NCBI RefSeq assembly: GCF_902497775.2
Contig: NZ_OZ024668.1
Coordinates: 4,510,326 to 4,574,325, forward strand
Reading direction: 5' to 3'
Source of the DNA: Pseudomonas fluorescens
GTDB taxonomy: Bacteria > Pseudomonadota > Gammaproteobacteria > Pseudomonadales > Pseudomonadaceae
DNA length: 64,000 bases
Part shown: positions 8,564 through 17,265 of the stretch, in pieces
Layout of the letters: every line of letters begins with the position of its first letter
How positions within the stretch are numbered: the first letter of the stretch is position 1
Program-made: the position numbers and the translations under genes
Notes under the pieces: generated by a model
The model's input: only the letters and a program-made list of their open reading frames with translations
The model's database searches: none
Told to the model about the DNA's origin: nothing

Positions 8564-10450
8564 TTAGAAGTTCACGCCGAAGCTGAGAGCGATGAAATCG
8601 CGGTCATCCACGGTGGTGTACTTGCCGTCGAAGAAATTGGTGTACGACAGGCTGGTGGTGTAGGTGTTCTGGTACTCGGCGTCCAGGCCCAGGCTGATCG
8701 CCTTGCGCCCTTCCTCGAAGTTGCCGCCTGGGCCTGGCGAATAACCGGAGACGTCATGAGACCAGGCGACGTTCGGCTTGAGGTTGACCCCGGCGAACAC
8801 GTCGTTGTAGTCCCAGATCGCCCGGGCGCGGTAGCCCCAGGAGGTGCTGGTGGTATAGCCGTCGTTTTCGCACTTGCGGCTCAGGTTGGCAGTGGAGGCA
8901 CCCGGACCCGCACCGCCGATGGTGCCGGTGTTGAGCGCCAAGCAGGTATCCTGGCCGCCAGTGGCTGGCAGTGGGCCCGGGCCATAGACCGGGTCACGTC
9001 CATAACGCACTTCGCGGGCGTTTTCCAGACCGCCGACATGGGTCACCCCCAGCTCGCCGACCACGGTCAGACGGCTGGCACCCATCACCTGGTCGAAGAA
9101 GTGCGTCAGGGTGGTCTGGAACTGGGTGACTTCCTTGCGGCGGTAGCCATTCAGGTCTTGCCCTGGCACGCCATTGAGCAGGGAGGCGTTGGCCAGCGCG
9201 CCACCGATTGGACGCACGCCGGCGAACAGGATGTCGGTGGTGTTCAACTGCACCGGCGCGTTGGGACGGTAGCTGATTTCACCGCTCCATGCGGTACCGG
9301 TAGGCAGGGTGGTGGAGAAGCTCAGGCCGTACAGGCGGATGTCTTCCGGGTACTCGACGAAGTACTGCGAGTTGCCCGCGACGATCAGCGGTGCCAACGG
9401 CCGCAACGCCGCCGGCAGGCCAGCCAGGCCGCCGTACACGGACGGCGGCGCACCCGTGGCGCTGAAGATCGGCGCACGGCTGTGGTAGTTCATGAAGTAG
9501 GCGCCGAACTCGGTACCCAGCGGGTCGTACATATAGCGCAGAGCCACCCCGAACTGACCGCTGTCACGCGCATCGCGATCCGCGCCGCGCCGTACCAGCA
9601 CGCCTTCTTCGTTGATGTTCACGCCACGGGAGGCGAGGAACTGCTGGGCCGCGCCCGGCACCGTGCGGCTGCTGTTGAGCACGCGCAGGTTGTCGGCACA
9701 GCCATCGGCAATGATGTCCGGTTGGGAGAAGAAGGTTCCGCAGTTGTCGACGACAGTCTGGTCCCATTCGATCTGGTAGAAAGCTTCTGCCGAGAGGTTG
9801 TCGGTCAGGCTCTGGGACACATAGAACATGTTGACCGGAATCAGGCCTTCCTTCACTTCGGCGCCTGGGCGGCGGAAGGCGGCCACGTCGATCGGGTTGA
9901 TCGAGTTGATACCGCCACCGATGAAGGTACTTTCACCCCAGCTGACGACCTGCTTGCCCAGGCGCACCGAGCCCGGCTGGTCGGCAATCGAGTAGTTGTG
10001 GTAGACGAAGGCGTCGAGAATCTGCCCGCCGGACGATTGCGCGCCCTCTTTACGGTTGGAGTCGCTGATGTCCTTGAACTCGCGATGCTCATCCTTGAGT
10101 TCGAAGTCGTACCAGTACTTGCCACGGACGAATACCCCGGTATCGCCGTACTTGAGCTCCAGGTCATGGATGCCCTTGAAGATCTTCGAGAAGGTTTCAC
10201 CGCGCTTGAAGTTCAGGTGGCCGTCATCGGAGGTCTGCGACAGACCCTTGCCGCCGTTGTTGACGCCGATCAGATCCTTGTTCGGGCTGGCTGTCGACCA
10301 GCTCGCCCCCACCGACAGCGACGAGTCGAACGAGCCTTCGATTTCACCGATGTTGAAACTGACGCCGAATGCAGGACCGGCGAGCGTAGAAGCGAGGCTG
10401 ACGGCCAGGGGCAGTTTCGCCCGGCGCCAGAACAGATTTGCTGATGTCAT
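8564..10450 (-). CDS. DUF1302 family outer-membrane protein
   Basis: This 628-residue protein begins MTSANLFWRR and has a signal peptide ending near AGPAFG. The rest is rich in short alternating aromatic segments and ends in NF (ALSFGVNF), typical of an outer-membrane beta-barrel C-terminus. The frame extends 37 codons further upstream, but the ATG at 10450 has GGAG eight bases ahead and starts a proper signal sequence, so I prefer it. It precedes the DUF1329 gene in one transcript. The family is uncharacterised biochemically; a porin-like role for hydrophobic compounds is a reasonable inference. Confidence 0.87.
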   Translation of the reverse strand: MTSANLFWRRAKLPLAVSLASTLAGPAFGVSFNIGEIEGSFDSSLSVGASWSTASPNKDLIGVNNGGKGLSQTSDDGHLNFKRGETFSKIFKGIHDLELKYGDTGVFVRGKYWYDFELKDEHREFKDISDSNRKEGAQSSGGQILDAFVYHNYSIADQPGSVRLGKQVVSWGESTFIGGGINSINPIDVAAFRRPGAEVKEGLIPVNMFYVSQSLTDNLSAEAFYQIEWDQTVVDNCGTFFSQPDIIADGCADNLRVLNSSRTVPGAAQQFLASRGVNINEEGVLVRRGADRDARDSGQFGVALRYMYDPLGTEFGAYFMNYHSRAPIFSATGAPPSVYGGLAGLPAALRPLAPLIVAGNSQYFVEYPEDIRLYGLSFSTTLPTGTAWSGEISYRPNAPVQLNTTDILFAGVRPIGGALANASLLNGVPGQDLNGYRRKEVTQFQTTLTHFFDQVMGASRLTVVGELGVTHVGGLENAREVRYGRDPVYGPGPLPATGGQDTCLALNTGTIGGAGPGASTANLSRKCENDGYTTSTSWGYRARAIWDYNDVFAGVNLKPNVAWSHDVSGYSPGPGGNFEEGRKAISLGLDAEYQNTYTTSLSYTNFFDGKYTTVDDRDFIALSFGVNF

Positions 10451-10783
10451 CGACGCTACTCCATGTACTTTATTTTTATGGCAGTGAGTCCTTTGCAGAA
10501 ACGCATCGGTCGAGCGGTGTGAGCGCACCTTTTGCTCGAGCGAGTGGCTGGGCACATGCATGTGCGATCCCCCGTTCCTGAAAATCCCCTGAACCGACTA
10601 TAGCCAGCAGGTTGAACTGCTTGATCCCTCTAAAGTGTGATTTGCATCCCAACCCCTCTGGCGTGGTCTGCATGACCGGCCACTACGCTGGCAGGGGGAA
10701 GAATGGCTGAATTTCGTCATTTGACAAGGCGCCCATGCGTCTGGCCTGCGGGTCGCGCCCGATCAGGCGCGCCCCACCAGGTT
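10451..10783. other. Intergenic region upstream of the DUF1302 operon
   Basis: This 333-bp gap holds no supported gene. It must contain the promoter of the DUF1302-DUF1329 operon and the 3' end of the acyl-CoA ligase transcript. A possible minus-strand -10 (TATAGT, about 10598-10603) lies about 150 bp before the start codon, with a poor -35, as expected for an activator-dependent promoter. Confidence 0.4.
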
Positions 10784-12466
10784 TTACAGGGTCGAAAGGA
10801 AAGTGCTGTTACTGGCTTGCCACTGGCTGATATCCAGGCGGATGCGCTTCTTGTCGAGCTTGCCGACGCTGGTCTTGGGAATTTCAGTAACAAGGGCGAT
10901 CTGGCTGGGGATCGCCCATTTGTTGATGTGCCCCAGTTCCACGAATGGCTTGAGGTGTTCCTTGAGCGTCTTGGCGTCGATGCTCTGGCCGTCGTGAATC
11001 ACCAGCAGGGCAAACGGCCGCTCGCCCCACTGCGGATCGGCAACCCCCACCACCGCCACTTCGCGGATCGCCGGGTGACGGCTAATCAAATCTTCGAGCT
11101 CCAATGACGAGATCCACTCGCCGCCCGTCTTGATCACATCCTTGATGCGGTCGCGGATATCGATCACGCCCATGCTGTCGAGGGTGGCGACGTCACCGGT
11201 ATGCAGCCAGCCGCCTTGCCAGAGTTCGGCGCCCTTCTCGGCTTCGCGCAAGTAACCCATGGTCAGCCACGGCGCGCGCAACACCAGCTCGCCCTGGGTC
11301 TCGCCATCGGCCGGGAGGAAGTTGCCGTTGCCGTCGACAATCGCGGTTTCCACCAGTGGCACCGGCACCCCGGCCTTGATCCGGTAGGTGATGCATTCGT
11401 CTTCGCTACCGGCCAGCAGCTCGTCATTGAGGTGGGCGCAGGACACCAGCGGGCAGGTCTCGGACATGCCGTAAGCGGCAGTCAGCTGAATTCCATGGGC
11501 CTTGGCCGCCTCATACAAGGCGCGGTTCAGGGCACTGCCGCCGATGATGATTTTCCAGCCGCCAAAGTCCTGTTGCTGGGCGCCCTTGGCGTTGAGCAAC
11601 ATCTGCAGGATGGTCGGTACGCAATGCGAAAAGGTTACCTTCTCCTTGCGCCACAGCTCGCAGAGCATTTCCGGTTCGTAGCGTCCGGGGTAAACCTGCT
11701 TGATCCCGAGCATGGTCGCCACGTAGGGAATACCCCAGGCGTGCACGTGGAACATCGGGGTGATGGGCATGTACACATCGTTGCTGCCGAGCAGGCGCAC
11801 GCTGTCGATGCTGCCGGTGACCGTCGCTGCCGCCAGGGTGTGCAGTACCAGTTGCCGGTGGGTGAAATACACCCCCTTGGGGTTACCGGTGGTGCCGGTG
11901 GTGTAGAAGGTGGTGGCTACCGAGTTCTCGTCGAAATCGGGGAAGTCATACACCGGGCTGGCCGCCGCCAGCAGTTGTTCGTACTCACCGACCAGGTTCG
12001 GCAGGTCGGCGGTTTTCTGCTCGCCGTCGGTCAGCAGCACGGTTTTCTCCACCGTGGTCAATTGCCCGGCGATGGCCTGGTAGAGACCGACGAAATCGCT
12101 GTTGACCAGCACGAAGCGGTCGTCGGCGTGGTTCATGGTGTAGAGGATCTGTTCCGGCGACAGGCGCACGTTGATGGTGTGCACCACCGCGCCGATCATC
12201 GGAATGGCGAACATGCATTCGAGGTAGCGATGGCTGTCCCAGTCCATCACCGCCACGGTGTCACCGGCCTTGACTCCCGCCTCGGTAAGCACGTTGGCCA
12301 GCCGCGCGATGCGCTCGCTGAGGGTCAGGTAGCTGTAGCGCAACTGATCGCGATAGACGATTTCGCGGGTTTTCTCGTAGCGGCTGCCAGATAGCAGCAA
12401 ACGCTTGATCAACAGTGGAAACTGGTAGGCGCCCTCGGCGGGAGGAATGACGCGAGTCTGCAACAT
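10784..12466 (-). CDS. Fatty-acid--CoA ligase (AlkK-like, medium-chain)
   Basis: This 560-residue AMP-forming synthetase activates a carboxylic acid to its CoA thioester. The ATP-binding loop YTTGTTGNPKG lies near residue 190, the GMSET-like motif (YGMSETCP) is in mid-protein, and the catalytic lysine motif GKLDKKRI is near the C-terminus. The start at ATG 12466 has AAGGGA six bases upstream; an in-frame GTG eight codons earlier is less likely. It resembles AlkK-type medium-chain ligases and stands upstream of the DUF1302/DUF1329 genes on the same strand. Substrate length is inferred from that context, not from residues I can read. Confidence 0.88.
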   Translation of the reverse strand: MLQTRVIPPAEGAYQFPLLIKRLLLSGSRYEKTREIVYRDQLRYSYLTLSERIARLANVLTEAGVKAGDTVAVMDWDSHRYLECMFAIPMIGAVVHTINVRLSPEQILYTMNHADDRFVLVNSDFVGLYQAIAGQLTTVEKTVLLTDGEQKTADLPNLVGEYEQLLAAASPVYDFPDFDENSVATTFYTTGTTGNPKGVYFTHRQLVLHTLAAATVTGSIDSVRLLGSNDVYMPITPMFHVHAWGIPYVATMLGIKQVYPGRYEPEMLCELWRKEKVTFSHCVPTILQMLLNAKGAQQQDFGGWKIIIGGSALNRALYEAAKAHGIQLTAAYGMSETCPLVSCAHLNDELLAGSEDECITYRIKAGVPVPLVETAIVDGNGNFLPADGETQGELVLRAPWLTMGYLREAEKGAELWQGGWLHTGDVATLDSMGVIDIRDRIKDVIKTGGEWISSLELEDLISRHPAIREVAVVGVADPQWGERPFALLVIHDGQSIDAKTLKEHLKPFVELGHINKWAIPSQIALVTEIPKTSVGKLDKKRIRLDISQWQASNSTFLSTL

Positions 12467-12595
12467 AGGAGTCCCTTTTCTAGAGTGCACAGGCTAAGCA
12501 AGACATGTCCTACTCTAGAACGCCACAGCAGCGGCCAAATCAGCCAAAGGAATGATTTGGCCGGCGCAGGAACTAGTGGCGTTTAACTATCACGG

Positions 12596-13225
12596 TCAGT
12601 GCATCTCGGTGAACGCGATCTTCACACCCAGGGCAACCAGTACCGCGCCCATGGTACGGTCGAACCAGTGGCCCATACGCGCGAAAGCGGCGCGCACCCG
12701 CTGCTGGCTGAACAGCATGGCCACCAGGCAGAACCACAGACCGGTCGCCACGGCCAGGTACACACCATAGCCGGCCTGGATCGCCAGCGGCGTGTGCGGG
12801 TTGATGACCACGGTGAACAACGACAGAAAAAACAGCGTCGCCTTGGGGTTCAGGCCGTTGGTCATGAAACCTGCGACAAATGCCGCTCGTGGCGTGCGCT
12901 CAACCGTCGAGGCCTGGACATTGTCGCTGCCAGGCGCGGCCGGCCGGGCGCGCAGGGCCTTGAAGCCGATGTACAACAGGTAAGCGGCCGCCAGCCATTT
13001 CAGGGCATTGAACAGCATGATCGACTGCGACACGATCAAGCCTATGCCCAGCAGGGAATAGCCCACATGCAGGAAAATCGCGGTCCCGACACCAAAGGCC
13101 GTCCAGGTACCGGCACGCCGGCCATGGGTAACACTCTCGCGCACCACCACGGCGAAATCCGGGCCGGGGCTGGCCACCGCCAGCAGGTGAATCAACGCGA
13201 CAGTCAGAAATTCGGCCCAATACAT
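12596..13225 (-). CDS. LysE/RhtB family amino-acid exporter
   Basis: A 209-residue inner-membrane protein with about six hydrophobic segments. It has the family signature SPGPDFAVVVRESVTHGRRAG close to the N-terminus and the LLYIGFKALRA segment in the middle. The ATG at 13225 has AGGAG five bases upstream; the frame extends six codons further from a TTG without a ribosome site. LysE/RhtB proteins export amino acids or derivatives. Transcribed alone, divergent from the oxidoreductase gene. The substrate cannot be told from sequence. Confidence 0.88.
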   Translation of the reverse strand: MYWAEFLTVALIHLLAVASPGPDFAVVVRESVTHGRRAGTWTAFGVGTAIFLHVGYSLLGIGLIVSQSIMLFNALKWLAAAYLLYIGFKALRARPAAPGSDNVQASTVERTPRAAFVAGFMTNGLNPKATLFFLSLFTVVINPHTPLAIQAGYGVYLAVATGLWFCLVAMLFSQQRVRAAFARMGHWFDRTMGAVLVALGVKIAFTEMH

Positions 13226-13376
13226 GGGGGCTCCTTGCGACAAAGAAGGTAATCGGGGGCGCTACATTACGCTTTCGCCCTGTCAGGCAATAGCCCGTTA
13301 CTAGCAAAAACAGGCTTGACTCTCCTCCTAAGGGCAGGCGTTAGCCTTCGCGCTTTTGCCCCTGGAGCGGCCTTCG

Positions 13377-13955
13377 ATGAGCAAACGAATCCTGGTGATA
13401 CTCGGCCACCCTTCGCCTAACAGTTTCTGCGCCGCATTGAGCGACAGCTATCTCAACAGTGCCCGCGACAACGGCCATGACGTCCGCCTGCTGGAGCTCG
13501 GCAGCCTGGCCTTCGACCCGATCCTGCATGACGGCTATCAACAGATACAAACCCTGGAACCCGACCTGCTGCATGCCCAGCAACTGATCCGCTGGGCCGA
13601 ACACCTGGTGTTCGTCTTCCCGGTCTGGTGGGGCGGCATTCCAGCGCTGCTCAAGGGCTTCTTCGACCGCATCCTGCTGCCTGGCTTCGCCTTCAAGTAC
13701 CGCAGCGACTCGCCCTTCCCCGAGCAACTGCTCAAGGGCCGCAGCGCCGACCTGCTGGTGAGCATGGACACGCCACCGTGGTATTACCGCTGGGTCTATC
13801 GCATGCCGGCCCTGCAGCAGATGCGTCGTACTACCCTGGGCTTCTGTGGAATCAGGGCGCAAAAGACGTTAACGTTTGGCCCCATCATCAGCTCGAGCGA
13901 ACGCCAACGCGAAACCTGGCTGCAACAGGCGCGCAGGCTGGCTCACCGGCATTAA
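13377..13955 (+). CDS. NAD(P)H-dependent quinone/flavin oxidoreductase (NQO/KefF type)
   Basis: A 192-residue flavodoxin-fold enzyme. The N-terminus VILGHPSPNSF is the FMN/FAD phosphate-binding loop, and the later segment PVWWGGIPALLKGFFDRI is the conserved isoalloxazine-contacting region. Such enzymes reduce quinones or electrophiles by two electrons. The start ATG has GGAG nine bases upstream. A MerR regulator begins 11 bp after the stop codon, so the pair is co-transcribed and the regulator probably senses a substrate of the enzyme. Confidence 0.88.
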   Translation: MSKRILVILGHPSPNSFCAALSDSYLNSARDNGHDVRLLELGSLAFDPILHDGYQQIQTLEPDLLHAQQLIRWAEHLVFVFPVWWGGIPALLKGFFDRILLPGFAFKYRSDSPFPEQLLKGRSADLLVSMDTPPWYYRWVYRMPALQQMRRTTLGFCGIRAQKTLTFGPIISSSERQRETWLQQARRLAHRH

Positions 13956-13966
13956 CAGGACGTTCG

Positions 13967-14335
13967 ATGTACATCGGCAAAGCCGCGCAACTGTCCGGAG
14001 CGACCATCAAGAGCATTCGCCACTATGAGCGCATCGGCCTGTTGCCGGCGCCCAGGCGCCAGGGCAGCTATCGCCTGTATGACCAGCAGAGCGTCACTCT
14101 GCTGAGCCTGATCAAGTGCGCGCAAAAGCTCGGCTTCAGCCTCAAGGAGATGCAGATGCTGGTCAGTGCAGAGCAGGCCGGCTTGCCGATCGAGCGGGTG
14201 CGCCAGGCGATTGCCGGCAAGAAAGCCCAGTTGCAGGCGCAGATCCAGGCGCTGCAGCAACAGCATCAAGGCCTGCTCGAACTGGAAACCAGTCTCGAGC
14301 AAAGCCATTACGATTGCTTCGACTACAACGCTTGA
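13967..14335 (+). CDS. MerR-family transcriptional regulator
   Basis: A 122-residue regulator with an N-terminal winged helix (MYIGKAAQLSGATIKSIRHYERIGLL) and a long coiled-coil dimerisation helix at about 80-115 (KKAQLQAQIQALQQQH). The only cysteine is near the C-terminus, so it is not a typical metal sensor of this family. AGGA lies six bases before the ATG. A 12-bp perfect palindrome (CGATGTACATCG) spans the start codon. It is downstream of the quinone reductase and upstream of the 2-hydroxyacid dehydrogenase, and probably forms a short operon with them. Confidence 0.88.
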   Translation: MYIGKAAQLSGATIKSIRHYERIGLLPAPRRQGSYRLYDQQSVTLLSLIKCAQKLGFSLKEMQMLVSAEQAGLPIERVRQAIAGKKAQLQAQIQALQQQHQGLLELETSLEQSHYDCFDYNA

Positions 14336-14354
14336 GCCCATTGGAGCCGCCCTA

Positions 14355-15317
14355 ATGTCCACCTCCCGTCGCGCCGTGTTTCTCGACCATAGCTCTCTGG
14401 ACCTGGGTGACCTGGCGCTGGATCGGCTCAAGAACTGTTTCGATGAGCTGCAACTCTATCCGGCAACCGCCCCCGAGCAAGTCACCGAACGCCTTCAGGG
14501 CGCAACGGTGGCGATCAGCAACAAAGTCATGATCGATGCTGCCACCTTGGCGGCCTGCCCCGAGCTGAAGCTGATTCTGGTCGCCGCCACCGGCACCAAC
14601 AATGTCGACCTGCAGGCGGCCCGCGCCCAGGGTGTGGTGGTCAGCAACTGCCAGGGCTACGGCACGCCGTCGGTGGCCCAGCACACCCTGACCCTGCTGC
14701 TGGCGCTGGCCACACGCCTGAGCGACTATCAAAAGGCCGTCGCCGATGGCCAATGGGCCAAGGCCAAGCAGTTCTGCCTGCTGGACTTCCCCATCGTCGA
14801 GCTGGAGGGCAAGACCCTCGGCCTGCTCGGCCATGGTGAGCTGGGTGGCGCAGTGGCGCGCCTGGCCGAAGCCTTCGGCATGCGCGTACTGCTCGGCCAA
14901 CTGCCCGGTCGCCCGCCTCGCGAAGACCGCCTGGCGCTGGACGAGCTGCTGCCGCAGGTCGATGCCCTGAGCCTGCACTGCCCGCTCAACGAACATACCC
15001 GCAACCTGATCGGCGCTCGCCAACTGGCCCTGCTCAAGCCCGGCGCCTTTGTGATCAACACCGCTCGCGGCGGCCTGATCGACGAGCAGGCCCTGGCCGA
15101 CGCCTTGCGTGCTGGCCACCTGGGCGGCGCGGCGACCGATGTGCTGAGTGTCGAGCCCCCGGTCAACGGCAATCCGCTGCTGGCGGCGGACATCCCGCGC
15201 CTGATCGTCACCCCGCACACTGCCTGGGGCGCGGTCGAGTCACGCCAGCGAATCGTCGAACAGTTGAGCGAGAACGCCGAGGCGTTTTTCGCCGGCAGCC
15301 CTCGCCGCCAGGTCTAA
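14355..15317 (+). CDS. D-2-hydroxyacid dehydrogenase (glycerate/hydroxypyruvate reductase type)
   Basis: A 320-residue NAD(P)-dependent enzyme. The Rossmann loop GLLGHGELGGAVA is near residue 155, the catalytic Arg is in INTARGGLID, the Glu is in VLSVEPP and the proton-donor His is in TPHTAWG. It reduces 2-oxoacids such as hydroxypyruvate or glyoxylate. GGAG lies eight bases before the ATG. The gene lies 19 bp after the MerR gene. P. putida annotation calls the homologue glycerate dehydrogenase; the exact substrate is inferred. Confidence 0.87.
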   Translation: MSTSRRAVFLDHSSLDLGDLALDRLKNCFDELQLYPATAPEQVTERLQGATVAISNKVMIDAATLAACPELKLILVAATGTNNVDLQAARAQGVVVSNCQGYGTPSVAQHTLTLLLALATRLSDYQKAVADGQWAKAKQFCLLDFPIVELEGKTLGLLGHGELGGAVARLAEAFGMRVLLGQLPGRPPREDRLALDELLPQVDALSLHCPLNEHTRNLIGARQLALLKPGAFVINTARGGLIDEQALADALRAGHLGGAATDVLSVEPPVNGNPLLAADIPRLIVTPHTAWGAVESRQRIVEQLSENAEAFFAGSPRRQV

Positions 15318-15368
15318 GCCAGGCCAGGCTCTGGTAAACTGCGCCACTTTTTTCAGGAGTCGCCGTCC

Positions 15369-16367
15369 ATGGACCCGCGCAGTGAAGTGTTGCTTCGTCA
15401 GGCCGATCTTTTTCAGGGCTCGCTGTTGCTGGCCGGTTTGCCTGCCGACGACCTGCTCGGCAAACTGCCGGCGGCCCATGGCTGGAGCTGGCACGCCGGC
15501 GATCAGACGGCACTCGATGCGCGCTTCGCCGGGCGCAGCCACTTCGGCGTAGCAGCGCCGGCCCAAGCCTTCGATGCCGCCGTGCTGTTCTTGCCCAAGT
15601 CCCGCGACCTGGCCAACTACCTGCTCAACGCCCTGGCCTCGCGCCTGGCCGGCCGCGAGCTTTACCTGGTCGGCGAAAAACGCGGCGGCATCGAAGGCGC
15701 GGCCAAGCAGCTGCATGCCTTTGGCAAGCCGCGCAAACTCGACAGCGCCCGACACTGCCAGTTGTGGCAGGTCACCGTGGAACACGCCCCTGAAGCCAAA
15801 CCCCTGCAAAGCCTGGCCGAGCAGTTTCAACTGGAGCTGGCCGATGGCCCGCTGCAGATCGTCAGCCTGCCGGGGGTATTCAGCCACGGCCGCCTGGACC
15901 GTGGTAGCGCCCTGCTGCTGGAGAACCTCGATCAATTGCCGAGCGGCCACGTACTGGATTTTGGTTGTGGCGCGGGCGTGCTCGGTGCGGCGATCAAACG
16001 CCGCTATCCGCAAAACCGCATCACCTTGCTCGATGTCGATGCCTTTGCCGTGGCCAGCAGTCGTCTGACCCTGGCCGCCAATGGTCTTGAAGGTGAGGTG
16101 ATCAGCGGCGACGGCATCGATGCCGCGCCGCGCGAGCTGGACGTGATCATCAGCAACCCGCCGTTCCACACGGGCGTTCACACCAATTACCAGGCCTCGG
16201 AAAATCTGCTGCGAAAATCCGCCGATCATCTGAAAAAAGGCGGCGAAATGCGCCTGGTTGCCAACAGCTTCCTGCGCTACCAGCCGCTGATCGAAGAAGC
16301 CCTGGGCAACTGTCGGATCCGCGATGAGGGGCAAGGCTTTCGCATCTACCAGGCAACACGCGGTTAA
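15369..16367 (+). CDS. rsmC: 16S rRNA m2G1207 methyltransferase RsmC
   Basis: At 332 residues it has the RsmC double-domain layout: a degenerate N-terminal methyltransferase-like half (about 1-160) and a catalytic C-terminal half. The SAM-binding motif [12 protein letters not shown] is near residue 200 and the guanine-N2 catalytic motif SNPPFHTG near 262. It methylates G1207 of 16S rRNA on the 30S subunit. AGGAG lies upstream of the ATG. It appears monocistronic; the transcript must end before the riboswitch region that follows. Confidence 0.92.
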   Translation: MDPRSEVLLRQADLFQGSLLLAGLPADDLLGKLPAAHGWSWHAGDQTALDARFAGRSHFGVAAPAQAFDAAVLFLPKSRDLANYLLNALASRLAGRELYLVGEKRGGIEGAAKQLHAFGKPRKLDSARHCQLWQVTVEHAPEAKPLQSLAEQFQLELADGPLQIVSLPGVFSHGRLDRGSALLLENLDQLPSGHVLDFGCGAGVLGAAIKRRYPQNRITLLDVDAFAVASSRLTLAANGLEGEVISGDGIDAAPRELDVIISNPPFHTGVHTNYQASENLLRKSADHLKKGGEMRLVANSFLRYQPLIEEALGNCRIRDEGQGFRIYQATRG

Positions 16368-16409
16368 AAAGAGCGCTTGCCGAATCGGGTTTGCCTAGGC
16401 AGAATCCGC

Positions 16410-16606
16410 TCCGTCCTAGGGGAGTAGTCTCCCGCGAGCACCCAGCTCGCCCGGTACGCGTCAACATACTTGGTCAACAGACCATGGCGCGTGCGACCCA
16501 CGGTCCGCACAGACGGACCCAGGGTTTGACAAGACCTATGACACGAACACCTTACCCGGGGCGGGAAGGCTGTACGTGTCATAGCCGTGTCGACCCGCCC
16601 CCGTAG
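16410..16606 (+). ncRNA. yybP-ykoY manganese riboswitch (leader of UPF0016 gene)
   Basis: The 247-bp gap before the UPF0016 gene carries the features of a yybP-ykoY leader. There is a GGGGAGTAG start at about 16419-16427, then several GC-rich paired segments, including complementary GGTCCG/CGGACC arms around 16501-16520. A 3' GGCGGGAAGGC-like stretch at about 16561-16571 follows, shortly before the ribosome site. Established knowledge: this Mn2+-sensing aptamer controls Mn exporters, including UPF0016 proteins in Pseudomonas. A long ORF here on the plus strand is spurious. Boundaries are approximate. Confidence 0.75.
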
Positions 16607-16614
16607 GAATCCTG

Positions 16615-17202
16615 ATGCTGGAATCATTGCTCGTCCCCACCGCGATCGTGGCCCTCGCCGAAATTGGCGACAAGACCCAATTGCTCGCGCTGATCCTTGC
16701 CGCGCGCTTTCGCAAACCCTGGCCGATCATCGCCGGTATCATCGCCGCCACGTTGGCCAACCATGCCGCTGCAGGCGCAGTCGGCGCCTGGGTCAGTACC
16801 TTCTTCAGCGCCGTTACCCTGCACTGGATTCTCGCTGCAAGCTTTGCCGCCACGGCGTTGTGGACACTGATCCCGGACAAGATGGACGATGACGAAGCCA
16901 GCACTGCGCGGCGCTTCGGCCCGTTCCTGACCACCCTGATCGCGTTCTTCATCGCTGAAATCGGCGACAAGACCCAGGTCGCCACGGTGATGCTGGCGGC
17001 GCAGTATCCGCACCTGATCATGGTGATTATCGGCACCACCCTGGGCATGTTGATTGCCAACGTGCCGGTGGTACTGGCGGGTAACTTTGCCGCCGAGAAA
17101 CTGCCATTGACCCTGATCCGCCGCCTGGCTTCGGCCGCGTTCTTCGTCCTGGCCGCGGTGGCGGTGTATTCGGCGATGCAGGTCAGTGGCTGGATAGGCT
17201 GA
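16615..17202 (+). CDS. UPF0016/TMEM165-GDT1 family manganese exporter
   Basis: A 195-residue membrane protein with two homologous halves. Each carries the family motif E-x-GDKT: EIGDKTQLLAL near residue 14 and EIGDKTQVATV near 107. About six transmembrane segments are visible. Bacterial members export Mn2+ from the cytoplasm. The upstream manganese riboswitch supports this assignment and implies induction by excess manganese. The gene is followed at once by a REP hairpin. Confidence 0.9.
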   Translation: MLESLLVPTAIVALAEIGDKTQLLALILAARFRKPWPIIAGIIAATLANHAAAGAVGAWVSTFFSAVTLHWILAASFAATALWTLIPDKMDDDEASTARRFGPFLTTLIAFFIAEIGDKTQVATVMLAAQYPHLIMVIIGTTLGMLIANVPVVLAGNFAAEKLPLTLIRRLASAAFFVLAAVAVYSAMQVSGWIG

Positions 17203-17206
17203 TCAC

Positions 17207-17265
17207 AATCGCGGGTCAAGCCCGCTCCTACAGGGGCCTGTGGGAGCGGGCTTGACCCGCGATTT
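17207..17265. repeat. REP inverted pair
   Basis: Two facing copies of a Pseudomonas GCGGG-type REP (core GCGGGTCAAGCCCGCTCCTA) separated by a few bases, forming a long hairpin. It lies between the convergent UPF0016 and M48 protease genes and can serve as a two-way transcription stop. Confidence 0.88.

Noticed and set aside
7355-10444. 1029-codon plus-strand frame
   Set aside because: Antisense to the DUF1329 and DUF1302 genes, no ribosome site, no recognisable domain; signal peptides and family matches support the minus strand.
16391-16606. 71-codon plus-strand frame between rsmC and the UPF0016 gene
   Set aside because: Better explained as a structured manganese riboswitch; no ribosome site.
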